From Desulfobacterales bacterium (GTDB lineage: Bacteria; Desulfobacterota; Desulfobacteria; Desulfobacterales; JAHDSC01): 64,000 bases of DNA. Below the pieces are notes generated by a model. The model saw only the letters and a list, made by a program, of their open reading frames with translations, made no database searches and was not told where the DNA came from. The first letter of the stretch is position 1. Every line of letters begins with the position of its first letter. Positions 9,465 through 18,886 of this stretch are shown here, in pieces. Both the position numbers and the translations under genes were made by a program. The stretch is taken from the NCBI GenBank assembly GCA_016931455.1, contig JAFGES010000095.1, positions 76,487 through 140,486 of the forward strand, in the 5' to 3' direction.

Positions 9465-10802
9465 TTAGTTCCTCTCACAAATAACGCCGAATAGCGAGTT
9501 GTTTTCATGTAAGCCCTTAATCCTGACACTAACAAGGGTATTTATCAGCACATCACCAGAGCCCCTGAAAAGAACAGGTACATAGCTTGAAGTCATGCCT
9601 TTTAGTAAACCACTCGATGGATTTTTTTTACCCTCAATAAGAATTTTAACCTTTTGTCCCTTTAATTTTTTGTAAAAATTTTCTGTTTTAATGTCACCAA
9701 GCTTTCGAATTTTGTCACACCTCATCTTGATCACCTTTGCAGGTACCTTATCGGGATATTTACCGGCAGGTGTCCCTTTACGAGATGAAAATGGAAAAAC
9801 GTGCAGGTAAGCGATCGGTAAATCTTTAATCAGAGAATATGTTTTTTCAAAGGATTCTTCAGTTTCGCCGGGAAATCCGATAAGAATATCTACCCCAATG
9901 GCAGCATCGGGTATCGTTTGATGAATTTTAAGTATGAGTTCTCTGAAAAAAGAGTTTGTGTAAGGCCTGTGCATCCTTTTCAAAATATGATCGTCACCGC
10001 TTTGCAAAGGGATGTGAAAGTGATGACAGAAAATATCGGATTCGGCTACGAGCTTTATTAGAGGCTCAGTGATTTTGCGAGGCTCAATCGAGCTGAGTCT
10101 CACACGATCAATAGCTTTCGATTCATTGATACGATATAAAAGATCAAGTAGTCGAGACGGGTGTGGATGTAAATCCAAGCCGTAGCAGCCTAGGTCGATA
10201 CCTGAAAGAACAACTTCTCGATGCCCCGCTTGTTTAAGCTGTTTGATATTTTCTAATACGTTTTCAAGGGGCATGCTGCGGCTACGGCCGCGTGCATAGG
10301 GAACAATGCAGTATGTACAAAAGTTATTACATCCATCCTGGATTTTTAACAAGGGTCTTGTCCTGTTCCCAAAAACAGTTAAAGAGGGTTGCTTAAAATG
10401 ATATTCATCAAAAATATTTTGGTGAATGTTTATCGGATAAGACGAAACCTTTTCTTCAGATTCCTTCCTAGAGGTAATTAATGCCGGGATTTTGAGTTTG
10501 TCGGCATTACCGATTATATAATGAATGCCCTGTATCTTTTTAATTGCATCCGGTTCCATTTGAGCATAACAACCGGTTACGTATATGCAGGCATCGGGAT
10601 TAGAACGAATGAGTTGTCTTATCACTTGCCGAGACTGCATAGATGCTTTTTGGGTGACGGTGCAGCTATTTACGATACATAGGTCCGCATTTTCCTCCCC
10701 ATTTGCCATTATCCAGCCCAATTTTTGCAAGGAACATGCAATGGCCTCTGATTCATATTGATTGACCTTACAGCCAAGTGTTTTAATTGTAAATATCGGC
10801 AT
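9465..10802 (-). CDS. mtaB: tRNA t6A37 methylthiotransferase MtaB
   Basis: A 445-residue radical SAM methylthiotransferase that converts t6A37 to ms2t6A37 in tRNA. The N-terminal UPF0004 domain has three cluster cysteines, Cys11, Cys47 and Cys78 (TLGCKVNQYES, NSCTV, TGCYAQ). The radical SAM domain has Cys158, Cys162 and Cys165 (DGCNNFCTYCIVPYARG). A TRAM-like domain follows after about residue 375. The TLGCKVN start and overall length fit MtaB rather than MiaB or RimO. It is third in an operon after the NIL-ferredoxin and mnmA genes, so the cluster concerns sulfur transfer to tRNA. Confidence 0.92.
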   Translation of the reverse strand: MPIFTIKTLGCKVNQYESEAIACSLQKLGWIMANGEENADLCIVNSCTVTQKASMQSRQVIRQLIRSNPDACIYVTGCYAQMEPDAIKKIQGIHYIIGNADKLKIPALITSRKESEEKVSSYPINIHQNIFDEYHFKQPSLTVFGNRTRPLLKIQDGCNNFCTYCIVPYARGRSRSMPLENVLENIKQLKQAGHREVVLSGIDLGCYGLDLHPHPSRLLDLLYRINESKAIDRVRLSSIEPRKITEPLIKLVAESDIFCHHFHIPLQSGDDHILKRMHRPYTNSFFRELILKIHQTIPDAAIGVDILIGFPGETEESFEKTYSLIKDLPIAYLHVFPFSSRKGTPAGKYPDKVPAKVIKMRCDKIRKLGDIKTENFYKKLKGQKVKILIEGKKNPSSGLLKGMTSSYVPVLFRGSGDVLINTLVSVRIKGLHENNSLFGVICERN

Positions 10803-10852
10803 AAATTAAAATGATAGCCTTAATTCAAGTGTAATTTATTTAATCTGCCTTC

Positions 10853-11890
10853 TTAATCATTTTCAGCAATATCAATCCATCCTCCGCCTAGAACCTCATC
10901 CTCTTTATAAAATACAGCGCCTTGCCCCGGCGTTATTGCCATTTGAGGGGTTTTAAATTTGATCATTGCCGTATTGACGTTAATAGGAAAAAGCATTGAT
11001 GCAACCGCTTCGTGACGGTATCTTAGGCGGGTATGGACTTTAATTGGAGATGTCGTTGGACGATATATCCAGTGCAAATTGGTAATCCTACATTTCCAAG
11101 ACAGCAAGTCTTCTTTAAAGCCTACAATTAGACGATTTGTTTTTTGATCCATACGAACAACATAATAAGGCTCGGAAGCCGGGCAGTTGATGCCGCGCCT
11201 TTGACCAACGGTAAAAAGATGAAGCCCTTGATGTTCGCCTATCACCTTTCCGTTAACATTTTCTATAAGTCCCGGCTGTGCTCTAAATGTTTCTTGCCGG
11301 ATTAAAAATTCCCCGTAGGTTTGACCTTTGATAAAACAGATATCCTGACTTTCTTTTTTCCTAATGGGGGTAAGACCTTTTTCCCCTGCCAGTTGTAAAA
11401 CTTTTGATTTCGTTATACCGCCTAGTGGAAAACATGCGGTGGAGAGCTGATTTTGTGATAAAAATGCAAGAAAATAAGACTGGTCTTTAGTTCGGTCAAC
11501 CCCCTTTAATAGCTGATAACGGTCCTTTCCACTTTTTTTTATTCTGGCATAATGCCCGGTTGCCAGATAAGATGCTTCCATTTTCAGAGCATGATCAAGG
11601 ACGATTCCAAATTTTATCGTAGGATTACATATCAAGCAGGGGTTGGGAGTTTTTCCGGCTTGATAGGTGCGAGTAAAATAATCGACAATTTTTGATTTGA
11701 ATGCTGCTCTACAGTCTATAATTTCAATATGAATATCGAGTTGGTCGGCTATCTGAGATATTTTTTGTTTTTTTTCATATCCGGAAATAAAATGAATCCC
11801 AATGACGTCATATCGCTGCTTTTTTAAAAGATACGCTGCAACCAAAGAATCTATGCCGCCGCTAATGGCAATAGCGATTAAGGGTTTCAT
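10853..11890 (-). CDS. mnmA: tRNA-specific 2-thiouridylase MnmA
   Basis: A 345-residue PP-loop enzyme that thiolates U34 of tRNAs. The ATP-binding loop is SGGIDS (residues 10-15, Ile replacing the usual Val). The first sulfur-handling cysteine is Cys85 in TPNPCLICN and the second is Cys185 in SQDICFIKG. Cys88 gives a CxxC pair, which could help bind an Fe-S cluster. The VDRTKDQSYFL motif contacts tRNA. The C-terminal barrel is slightly short for the family. The start overlaps by 4 bases the stop of an NIL-ferredoxin gene, pointing to translational coupling and perhaps a dedicated sulfur or electron supply. Confidence 0.93.
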   Translation of the reverse strand: MKPLIAIAISGGIDSLVAAYLLKKQRYDVIGIHFISGYEKKQKISQIADQLDIHIEIIDCRAAFKSKIVDYFTRTYQAGKTPNPCLICNPTIKFGIVLDHALKMEASYLATGHYARIKKSGKDRYQLLKGVDRTKDQSYFLAFLSQNQLSTACFPLGGITKSKVLQLAGEKGLTPIRKKESQDICFIKGQTYGEFLIRQETFRAQPGLIENVNGKVIGEHQGLHLFTVGQRRGINCPASEPYYVVRMDQKTNRLIVGFKEDLLSWKCRITNLHWIYRPTTSPIKVHTRLRYRHEAVASMLFPINVNTAMIKFKTPQMAITPGQGAVFYKEDEVLGGGWIDIAEND

Positions 11891-12315
11891 TCAAAAAAAC
11901 TTTTATTTGTCATGCGAACTTCCATTGCCCGAGTGGGACAGGCGGGTATGCAATGTTCGCAGACAATGCATTTTTTCTGATCGAAAATAACCAACATTTC
12001 AGGTCGTTGAATAGATAATGCACCGGTTGGGCATACGGCCGTGCAAGCACCGCAGTGGATGCATTTATTTGGATCACGTTTGACTTCCTGGGCTGCATTT
12101 TGAATATGGATTCCCTGATCTTTTAGGTATTGCACGCCTTTTTTAAAGTTTTTTTTGGAGCCGGATAGCTCAAGAACCATGATTCCCTCTTTTCTGGGAA
12201 GTATGGTTGCATTGAGTATCGTAAAAGTCAGGTCAAAATCTTTAGCAAGGTAACAAACTGTCGGTTTTTGCACTCTGTCTTTTGGGAAACGAAGAATAAG
12301 TATTTTTGAATACAC
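11887..12315 (-). CDS. NIL-domain protein with two 4Fe-4S clusters
   Basis: A 142-residue cytoplasmic protein. Residues about 1-75 form an NIL-type ferredoxin-like fold. Residues 80-135 are a 2x[4Fe-4S] ferredoxin with Cys85/88/91/95 (CIHCGACTAVCPTGAL) and Cys116/119/122/126 (CIVCEHCIPACPTRAM). NIL-ferredoxins take part in sulfur insertion, for example homocysteine formation from aspartate semialdehyde in methanogens and other anaerobes. Here the gene overlaps mnmA by 4 bases and precedes mtaB, so a role in tRNA sulfur delivery or electron supply is inferred from context only. Confidence 0.88.
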   Translation of the reverse strand: MYSKILILRFPKDRVQKPTVCYLAKDFDLTFTILNATILPRKEGIMVLELSGSKKNFKKGVQYLKDQGIHIQNAAQEVKRDPNKCIHCGACTAVCPTGALSIQRPEMLVIFDQKKCIVCEHCIPACPTRAMEVRMTNKSFFE

Positions 12316-12638
12316 GCCAGCCTCCGAAAGGTGGTTCTCCCCAAGTAACTATATAATCAATGCTTAGCGAGGAGCTACTTGCTTGTATATTACATCAAAA
12401 CGGCTTTGAGGAGCTTTCTGTGAAAAAAATATCTTAAACTAATGGTAATTAATAATCATGTCAACAGGAATCCACCAATATCGCAGGATAGTAATGGTAA
12501 ATTTTAAAGTCCTTCTTCTTATCTCACATAAAAAGATGATGTAAATAATTGTCCTTAAGATATTTTTATAGTTCCCGATAATAGCACTAAGAAAACTTAA
12601 AATATTTTTTAAAAAAACTATTTGGTCGATCTGGTAGT
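12316..12638. other. Intergenic region
   Basis: About 320 AT-rich bases upstream of the NIL-ferredoxin/mnmA/mtaB operon. It should hold that operon's promoter, but I could not place one convincingly. No RNA gene or coding remnant was seen. Confidence 0.5.
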
Positions 12639-12767
12639 TTAAACATTTTTTTTGCTGATAGGCTTATCAAAAATGTGTTTTAAATATAAATAAGGTCGCG
12701 CTGATTGTATGCCTGCATAGTCCAAAATCAAGTCATTCTGATAGGTCTGATATGAGTGAAGATTCAT
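12639..12767 (-). CDS. Possible 42-residue small protein divergent from kinase gene
   Basis: A short frame on the minus strand begins at an ATG at 12767 preceded by a near-ideal GGGAGG ribosome site and ends at 12639. The predicted product starts [13 protein letters not shown] and ends KPISKKNV, is polar and mildly basic, has no membrane segment and matches nothing I recognise. Its start codon sits one base from the start codon of the divergent kinase gene, and its ribosome site lies inside that gene's coding sequence. It may be a chance frame. Confidence 0.25.
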   Translation of the reverse strand: MNLHSYQTYQNDLILDYAGIQSARPYLYLKHIFDKPISKKNV

Positions 12768-12768
12768 T

Positions 12769-14862
12769 ATGTTTTCCTCCCTGAAGTCGAAACTAATTTT
12801 TTTTATCACACTGATAATGGCTATAACGGCAGCCTCAATTATGTATGTTACCCATAGGTATGTGGGACGCGCTATGTTTGAGGCTGAAGAGGCTTCCACC
12901 GAGAATGTTCTCCAATTAGTGTCACTTAATATCGAGGGTAAATATAAAAAACTTCTTTCCGATAAGATTGAAACGATTGTTAGAGCGGAAAGAAGATTAA
13001 AAGATCTATCCTATTTTTATCTTTCCGGTTTAGAACAGTTTAGCTTGATTTGTGAAAACGGCATATTATCGAGGGAAGAAATAATTGAGAAATCGATAAA
13101 TTGGCTTAAAACTCTGCGTTTGCAAACGGCGATTTTTTTTGTTTTCGATCAGCACGGCTTAATTTTAACGCATTCAGACCCCTGTATGAACGGAACATAC
13201 ATTAATTCGCTATATGACATGAAAGGAAGAAGCCTTGCGAGTTTGATGCAAAAAAGCGTTTTTAAGGATACTGGGGAATTTGCCGTATACCTATCCAAAA
13301 AATCAGGCAAAAATACGAGTAGCAAGAAACTGGGTTTTTTTGTTCAGTTCCCAAAATGGCAATGGACTTTGGTTACTGCGATTGATTTCGATGATATAGA
13401 AGCGGAAACCGAGAAAAAAATGGAAAAACTCGTCGAGATGCTTAAAAACACTTTTGCCAGGATTCAAATTGCCAAAACCGGGTGTGCATTTTTATTTAAC
13501 GGAAAGAAGAATATGATAATACCGCCGCGTTGGTGTCAGGATATGAACTATAGTACGCTCAAAAATGCTCAAACGGGTAATCTCCTTTTAGATGATCTGA
13601 TACGTACTGCTAAATCAAATTCTGATGCAGTTTATTACATTAAACCTGCTGATGGGAATAATCTCTTCTTGGAAGCCCGTATGAGCTATTTCAAGGCTCT
13701 TGACTGGTACATCGCAGCCGTGGTCCCGGTTCAAGAAATTCGGCAACCTGCCAAAAACCTTGTCACCCGGCAAAGTTTGATTATTGCCATGATTTTTTTC
13801 GGAGCATCAATTGTGGCTTTTTTTCTAATGCATAGAATTTCTCGCCCTCTAAATATATTAACCTCTTATGCAAAAGAACTTCCTTCACATGATTTTACTG
13901 CTGAAAAAGAGAAAGAAAGCCCTCTAGAAAATCTTCCTGGTAGATTCAAGGATGAAGTCGGTCGACTTGCCGAATCTTTCATTTTCATGAAAACTGAACT
14001 GAGAAAAAATATCCAGCAGGTGATAGAGGCTACCGCAACTAAAGAACGGCTTCAAAAAGAAGCAGCTGAAGAGTCCAACCGTGCAAAAAGTAGGTTTGTA
14101 GCCAACATGAGCCATGAACTCAGGACCCCTCTGAACCATATTATTGGTTTTACAGAGCTGATTCTAGATAAGGAATTCGGAGAACTTAATCCGGAGCAGG
14201 AGGAATGCCTTACTGAAGTTTATAATAGTAGTAATCATTTGCTGGCTTTAATTAACGATATTTTAGATATTTCTAAAGTAGAGGCCGGAAAATTGGAACT
14301 GGATCTTTCAGCCACAAATTTGCCGATGATTCTTAAGCAAAGCATGAATATTGTTAAAGACAGAGCCATGAAACATCGTATTGAACTGTCATTAAACATC
14401 GATAACATAGCGGGAACGATTAATGCGGATGAACGTAAGTTAAAGCAAATTCTTTATAATTTATTGTCAAATGCTGTGAAATTCACTCCGGATGGCGGAA
14501 AAGTGTGCTTAAGCGCTAGACAGACTATGTGTAATGTACGAACAGGTCTTCGTGAGACGGATTCAAAAGATTTCAAAATTATCCTTGATCACTTTGAAAA
14601 AAGTGAAATTGCCCATAGCGAATGCAATACGGCTGTTGAAATTTCTGTTTCCGATACCGGAATCGGTATCAAAAAAGAGGATCTGGAGCGCATTTTCAAT
14701 CCTTTTGAGCAAGTTGAAAGTGATGCCAATCGAAGATACCAAGGAACAGGATTGGGATTGTCCTTGACTAAAACGCTTGTAGAACTTCATGGTGGAAAAA
14801 TTTGGGTCGAAAGTGAAGGTATAGAAAAGGGCAGCACCTTTCGTTTAGTAATTCCGATGTGA
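12769..14862 (+). CDS. Membrane sensor histidine kinase (Cache-HAMP-HisKA-HATPase)
   Basis: A 697-residue inner-membrane kinase. A transmembrane helix at about 9-28 is followed by a long periplasmic sensor (about 30-340) with Cache-like strands ([28 protein letters not shown]). A second helix lies near 341-362, HAMP at about 363-420 and a short coiled coil. HisKA carries His449 ([16 protein letters not shown]). The HATPase has an N-box near 570 (LLSNAVKF) and G-boxes DTGIGI and GTGLGLSLT. It lacks a receiver, so a separate regulator must exist. Its catalytic core closely resembles those at 28.5 and 39.2 kb, suggesting paralogy. The ligand is unknown. Confidence 0.9.
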   Translation: MFSSLKSKLIFFITLIMAITAASIMYVTHRYVGRAMFEAEEASTENVLQLVSLNIEGKYKKLLSDKIETIVRAERRLKDLSYFYLSGLEQFSLICENGILSREEIIEKSINWLKTLRLQTAIFFVFDQHGLILTHSDPCMNGTYINSLYDMKGRSLASLMQKSVFKDTGEFAVYLSKKSGKNTSSKKLGFFVQFPKWQWTLVTAIDFDDIEAETEKKMEKLVEMLKNTFARIQIAKTGCAFLFNGKKNMIIPPRWCQDMNYSTLKNAQTGNLLLDDLIRTAKSNSDAVYYIKPADGNNLFLEARMSYFKALDWYIAAVVPVQEIRQPAKNLVTRQSLIIAMIFFGASIVAFFLMHRISRPLNILTSYAKELPSHDFTAEKEKESPLENLPGRFKDEVGRLAESFIFMKTELRKNIQQVIEATATKERLQKEAAEESNRAKSRFVANMSHELRTPLNHIIGFTELILDKEFGELNPEQEECLTEVYNSSNHLLALINDILDISKVEAGKLELDLSATNLPMILKQSMNIVKDRAMKHRIELSLNIDNIAGTINADERKLKQILYNLLSNAVKFTPDGGKVCLSARQTMCNVRTGLRETDSKDFKIILDHFEKSEIAHSECNTAVEISVSDTGIGIKKEDLERIFNPFEQVESDANRRYQGTGLGLSLTKTLVELHGGKIWVESEGIEKGSTFRLVIPM

Positions 14863-15117
14863 GAAGCGGGAAATAAATTAATGTAAAACTTTTTTACCGT
14901 ATTTGAAATTTCCGCTTTTGCAGCCGCGATATAATATTCAATTCAATGCCCTGCCCGGTTCAAGAGACTGACAACTAGTTCCAAGGTTACTTTTGCCGAT
15001 CAACAGGTTTGCATTTTGTTTTTTTTGTGTCTTTGTGTTTCCGCTTTTTATGTGAATGATTAAAAATAATTTTATTAAAATGAATAAATTTCAAGTCAGT
15101 AACAAAGGTGGATTTCT

Positions 15118-16323
15118 ATGACCAAAATACCATTCATCAAATATACCTCCTATGGTAACAATTTCGTTATTGTCGATGAAACACGAGCACCTCTACTTAC
15201 TGAATTTGAAAAAATGAGCTTTGCCTATCAGGCCACAAATGTTTTTTATGGAGTCGGCTCGGATAACTTTTTAATAATCCAACCTTGTAATATTAAAATT
15301 CTAAATGAAATTAATAAGTTTCATGGATATTGGGAAAATATCCCTGATACAGAGGGTGCAAATTTCATCTTTAGAATGTTTGAACCCAATGGGGAGGAAT
15401 CATTTAGCTGTGGTAATGGGCTGATATGTATTGCGGATTATATTTATCGTAAATATGATAAAAAGTTTGCCCGAATAATGACCGAGATTCCGTCCTTGAA
15501 TCCCAAAGTAATAACTATTGGTACAAATCCGGAAAAAGGGAAAAATTGGGCCAATATGGGCCATCCTAGAAAAATTCCGTTGGCTCTAGCTAATCCTTAT
15601 ATGACAAGGTCTTATGATAAGGAAATAGATATGATTAAAGATTTATCATTGAGCAATTTCCGGCAAACCGGCGGATTGGAATTTTTTACCAATGATACTT
15701 CATTTAAAATTTCAGGTTTCCTTGTTTTTACCGGCGAACCTCATTTTGTTGTTTTTAGTGAAACCGGTTTTTCGATTGAGGACTTAGGGAAGAATATATT
15801 TTTAACTTCTAACGAACCAACTACATTAATTCAAAATACTGAAAAAAGATTGAACTCAAGTTCCTCGTTTATTCAGTTTATTGGTGATTATTTTGAAAGA
15901 GAATTTTCGCATATTTTTCCTGCCGGAATAAACATTAATTTTGTTCGCGTTGTTGATAGTAATGGCATATTGGAGTATCGCTGTTTTGAGCGGGGCATTA
16001 ACCGCGAAACTTTGGCTTGTGGAACCGGAGCGGTTGCAATCGCGTTTATCGCTCGACGTCTAAAAATGCTTACTGCGAATCCGATTCATTTATGGCCTCA
16101 TCGATGTCGCTGGTATGATCCTTATGCACAAAGTCAGGTTAAGGAAACTGAAAAAGGATGGATACTGTTTGGAGCACCGGTCATGTTGTTTGAGGGTATA
16201 TTTATGCTTATTCAACCTGAAATTGAGAAAAACTATTTTTTAAACATACGGCAAGCATTGGCTAACAAGTCTCTGAGGGCTGAAGAAAGAACTATTTGCA
16301 ATTTATCTGCCGCAGCTTTTTGA
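15118..16323 (+). CDS. DapF-family epimerase/racemase, enlarged
   Basis: A 401-residue protein of the PLP-independent diaminopimelate epimerase fold. Both active-site cysteines are present: Cys98 in FSCGNGL and Cys301 in ETLACGTGAVAIAF. Substrate-binding segments TSYGNNFVIVDE, GEPHFVVF and CFERGINRE also fit. Typical DapF is about 270-290 residues, so about 110 are extra, mostly between 110-200 and 225-265 plus a C-terminal tail. An AAGGTGG site precedes the ATG. It is followed by an MFS exporter-like gene and an unknown protein. Lysine/peptidoglycan DapF is possible, but the context favours racemising a different amino acid. That is inference. Confidence 0.75.
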   Translation: MTKIPFIKYTSYGNNFVIVDETRAPLLTEFEKMSFAYQATNVFYGVGSDNFLIIQPCNIKILNEINKFHGYWENIPDTEGANFIFRMFEPNGEESFSCGNGLICIADYIYRKYDKKFARIMTEIPSLNPKVITIGTNPEKGKNWANMGHPRKIPLALANPYMTRSYDKEIDMIKDLSLSNFRQTGGLEFFTNDTSFKISGFLVFTGEPHFVVFSETGFSIEDLGKNIFLTSNEPTTLIQNTEKRLNSSSSFIQFIGDYFEREFSHIFPAGININFVRVVDSNGILEYRCFERGINRETLACGTGAVAIAFIARRLKMLTANPIHLWPHRCRWYDPYAQSQVKETEKGWILFGAPVMLFEGIFMLIQPEIEKNYFLNIRQALANKSLRAEERTICNLSAAAF

Positions 16324-16350
16324 TTTAGGCTTTAATTAAATAAAGTTTTT

Positions 16351-18885
16351 ATGTTTTACTTTAACTTGGATCAAGCGGTGAGAGAAAACAGCCCTATTCA
16401 AAAACCATTTCGACGGATTAAGAATAGTATTTCAGTAAAACACAGGCTAATCTTAAGCGCTGTTTTTTTGCTGGTCATTGCGCTTGGCTTCAATTTGTTT
16501 TTTAATTCGAGTTTTTTTGATAAAATTTATCTGGAATCTCTTATTTCACAATATCGTGTCATTGGAGAAGACCTGCAAAACAAACTGGAAATATCATTAC
16601 ACCTTGGGGCAAATATTAGAAAGTTTATTGGGATTAATCAAATATTAGAGAAAACAAAGCAGCAATTAAATAAAGTCACCGACGGAGCGTCAGCACCAGG
16701 TGGGATAGGAACATCGGTATCGGAATCTAATGCTATCGTAGCAATTGTTGGGACGGATAATACGATTCTTTATAGCACGTGTAAAAAAAATGTAGGTATA
16801 ATATTACCCAAAAACCTTCTGATAGATTTAAAAAAAAATGGGGGTAAAGATTATCGTTTAAATAAAGATCACTATATCAACCTACCGGTCAAAGGTATTA
16901 ACAAAGAATATGTTGCCAATATAATCTTAACTTTTCGTGAAAAAATAATTAGAAAAAACTTTAATGTGATCCATAAACAATGCTTGGGAACCATCATCGT
17001 AATATTTTTTTGCGGAATAACAATCCTAACACTGCTGCTCCATTTTACAATACCCCGGAAGCTTCAAGACATAAGATCATCAAAGACCAGGACTTTTCTT
17101 ATTATCTTTTTAGTTATCGGTTTAGCTCAAATTATTTTTACATATTTGAACATGATTTCTTTCAGAGACAATTACCTGGAAATCAGTAGAAAGAAAACGG
17201 AAATAATTATATCAAATCTTAAGGATGACATTGAATCCTTATTGAGCAAAGGTGTCTGTCTCGATCATCTCTCAAGGATAGAGGTTTTGATGGGTAAAAT
17301 CCTTGCGACCTATTCGGAATTAAAGGACATTACCATTTCTAACAAAAAAGGACAGCCCCTATATATGGCAACGCAGCATGCCTTAGTTGATTTTCATCAA
17401 GAAAAAAATGGAACAATTAAGTACGAGCCAGCAAATGTGCCTATTATTGATCCCGAATATCATATTCGTTTGAATCTAATGAGAAAAGGAGAACTTAAGG
17501 GGTATCTTTCCGTAAGTATTTCAAAAGATATTTTATCCGAGCGTTTGCTTAACATTGTAATGGATTCCTTGACTGTGATAGTTATTTCAATTCTTTTCCT
17601 CGTAGAATTTCTGATTTTGATTTTTAATTTTATTAAAAAGCAGATTCATATCACAGAGAAAAAAATAAAAATTCATTATGGTGTTATGCGACCTGCTGCA
17701 TTCTTATTTCTTTTCGGCGTCGATATTTCCGTTTCATTTTTACCGCTTCATATAGAAAAATTATATCATCCGATTTTTAATCTTTCCAAACAGTTAATTA
17801 TGGGGCTGCCGATTTCTGTGGAATTTTTTTTTGCAGGAATTTCAATTCTAATATCAGGGGCATGGTTTGATCGGCGAGGATGGCATGAGCCTTTTTTTAG
17901 TGGTCTTATTTTGGCGATTTTCGGGATTCTCTATTCTTGGATGGCACCAGATGCCCTTAATTTTATAATTTCCCGGGGTATTGTCGGCTTTGGTTATGGT
18001 CTTGTTTTGATGGCTTCTCAAGGTTTTGTAATTTTCTATAGTGATGGGAAAAGCAAAGCTCAGGCCCTTGCCAGTCTTTTTGCCGGTATTTATGCTGGAA
18101 GTATCTGCGGCTGCGCAACCGGTGCTATGCTGGCAGAACGTATTGGTTACAGTAAAGTATTTTTAGCTGGTGCTATGATTTTGATTTTTGTTATAATTTA
18201 TACCCTTCTTTTTATGCGAAATGCTATTCAAAAACCGGAATTTGAATTTGCTGAAAAAACAATACCCGCTTTTAAGACAAAAAAAATTATAAATTTTTTA
18301 TCTAATAGGTCTGTATTAAATTTGATTTTCTTCAGCAGTCTGCCTGCTTCTATAGCGATTGTCGGTTTTCTTAATTACTTTAGTCCGATATATTTAAATC
18401 GCATTGGGATGTCTCAATCAACTATTGGACGCGTATTAATGGTTTATGGAATTTGTCTTATTTATATTGCACCATTTATAAGTAAATATGTGGATGCCTC
18501 GCCTAAAAAACAGCTATATATTTTTTTAGGGTGTGTGCTTGGTAGTTGTGCATTTTTAGTTTTTTATTTTTTGGAAGGACTTTTAGCTGCTGTATTAGCA
18601 ATTCTAATGCTGGGGATTTCTAGTAGTTTTGTTCTTGTTACACAGACAACTTATGCATTGAAATTGAAAGTTACTCAGGAATTGGGTGATGGTAAAGCAA
18701 TTGGAATTTTCCGATCTACAAGTAGGGTCGGACAAGTGCTTGGTCCGATTATCTTTAGCTGGTTAATCGCAACAAATATCAATGTAGGAATCACCTATTT
18801 CGGCATTGCCTATTTACTCACAGCTTTACTTTTTTTCCTCTTTACTCAAAAAGATCAAAAAATCGCTGTGGTGGAGGACGCATAG
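16351..18885 (+). CDS. Sensor-domain/major facilitator (MFS) transporter fusion
   Basis: An 844-residue membrane protein. The first half resembles a receptor: a helix at about 32-52, an extracytoplasmic region at 53-205, helices near 208-232 and 244-265, a second extracytoplasmic region to about 405, and a helix at 408-430. From about 450 to 835 it is a 12-helix MFS permease, with a GAWFDRRGW loop after TM2 in the MFS motif A position. A transporter carrying two periplasmic sensing domains is unusual. It lies between the DapF-like gene and an unknown gene on one strand, so it may export or import that pathway's product. No clear ribosome site is visible. Confidence 0.75.
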   Translation: MFYFNLDQAVRENSPIQKPFRRIKNSISVKHRLILSAVFLLVIALGFNLFFNSSFFDKIYLESLISQYRVIGEDLQNKLEISLHLGANIRKFIGINQILEKTKQQLNKVTDGASAPGGIGTSVSESNAIVAIVGTDNTILYSTCKKNVGIILPKNLLIDLKKNGGKDYRLNKDHYINLPVKGINKEYVANIILTFREKIIRKNFNVIHKQCLGTIIVIFFCGITILTLLLHFTIPRKLQDIRSSKTRTFLIIFLVIGLAQIIFTYLNMISFRDNYLEISRKKTEIIISNLKDDIESLLSKGVCLDHLSRIEVLMGKILATYSELKDITISNKKGQPLYMATQHALVDFHQEKNGTIKYEPANVPIIDPEYHIRLNLMRKGELKGYLSVSISKDILSERLLNIVMDSLTVIVISILFLVEFLILIFNFIKKQIHITEKKIKIHYGVMRPAAFLFLFGVDISVSFLPLHIEKLYHPIFNLSKQLIMGLPISVEFFFAGISILISGAWFDRRGWHEPFFSGLILAIFGILYSWMAPDALNFIISRGIVGFGYGLVLMASQGFVIFYSDGKSKAQALASLFAGIYAGSICGCATGAMLAERIGYSKVFLAGAMILIFVIIYTLLFMRNAIQKPEFEFAEKTIPAFKTKKIINFLSNRSVLNLIFFSSLPASIAIVGFLNYFSPIYLNRIGMSQSTIGRVLMVYGICLIYIAPFISKYVDASPKKQLYIFLGCVLGSCAFLVFYFLEGLLAAVLAILMLGISSSFVLVTQTTYALKLKVTQELGDGKAIGIFRSTSRVGQVLGPIIFSWLIATNINVGITYFGIAYLLTALLFFLFTQKDQKIAVVEDA

Positions 18886-18886
18886 A

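Noticed and set aside
14865-14920. AAGCGGGAAAT/ATTTCCGCTT as terminator after the Cache kinase
   Set aside because: The arms do not match perfectly and are separated by a long loop without a following T-run.
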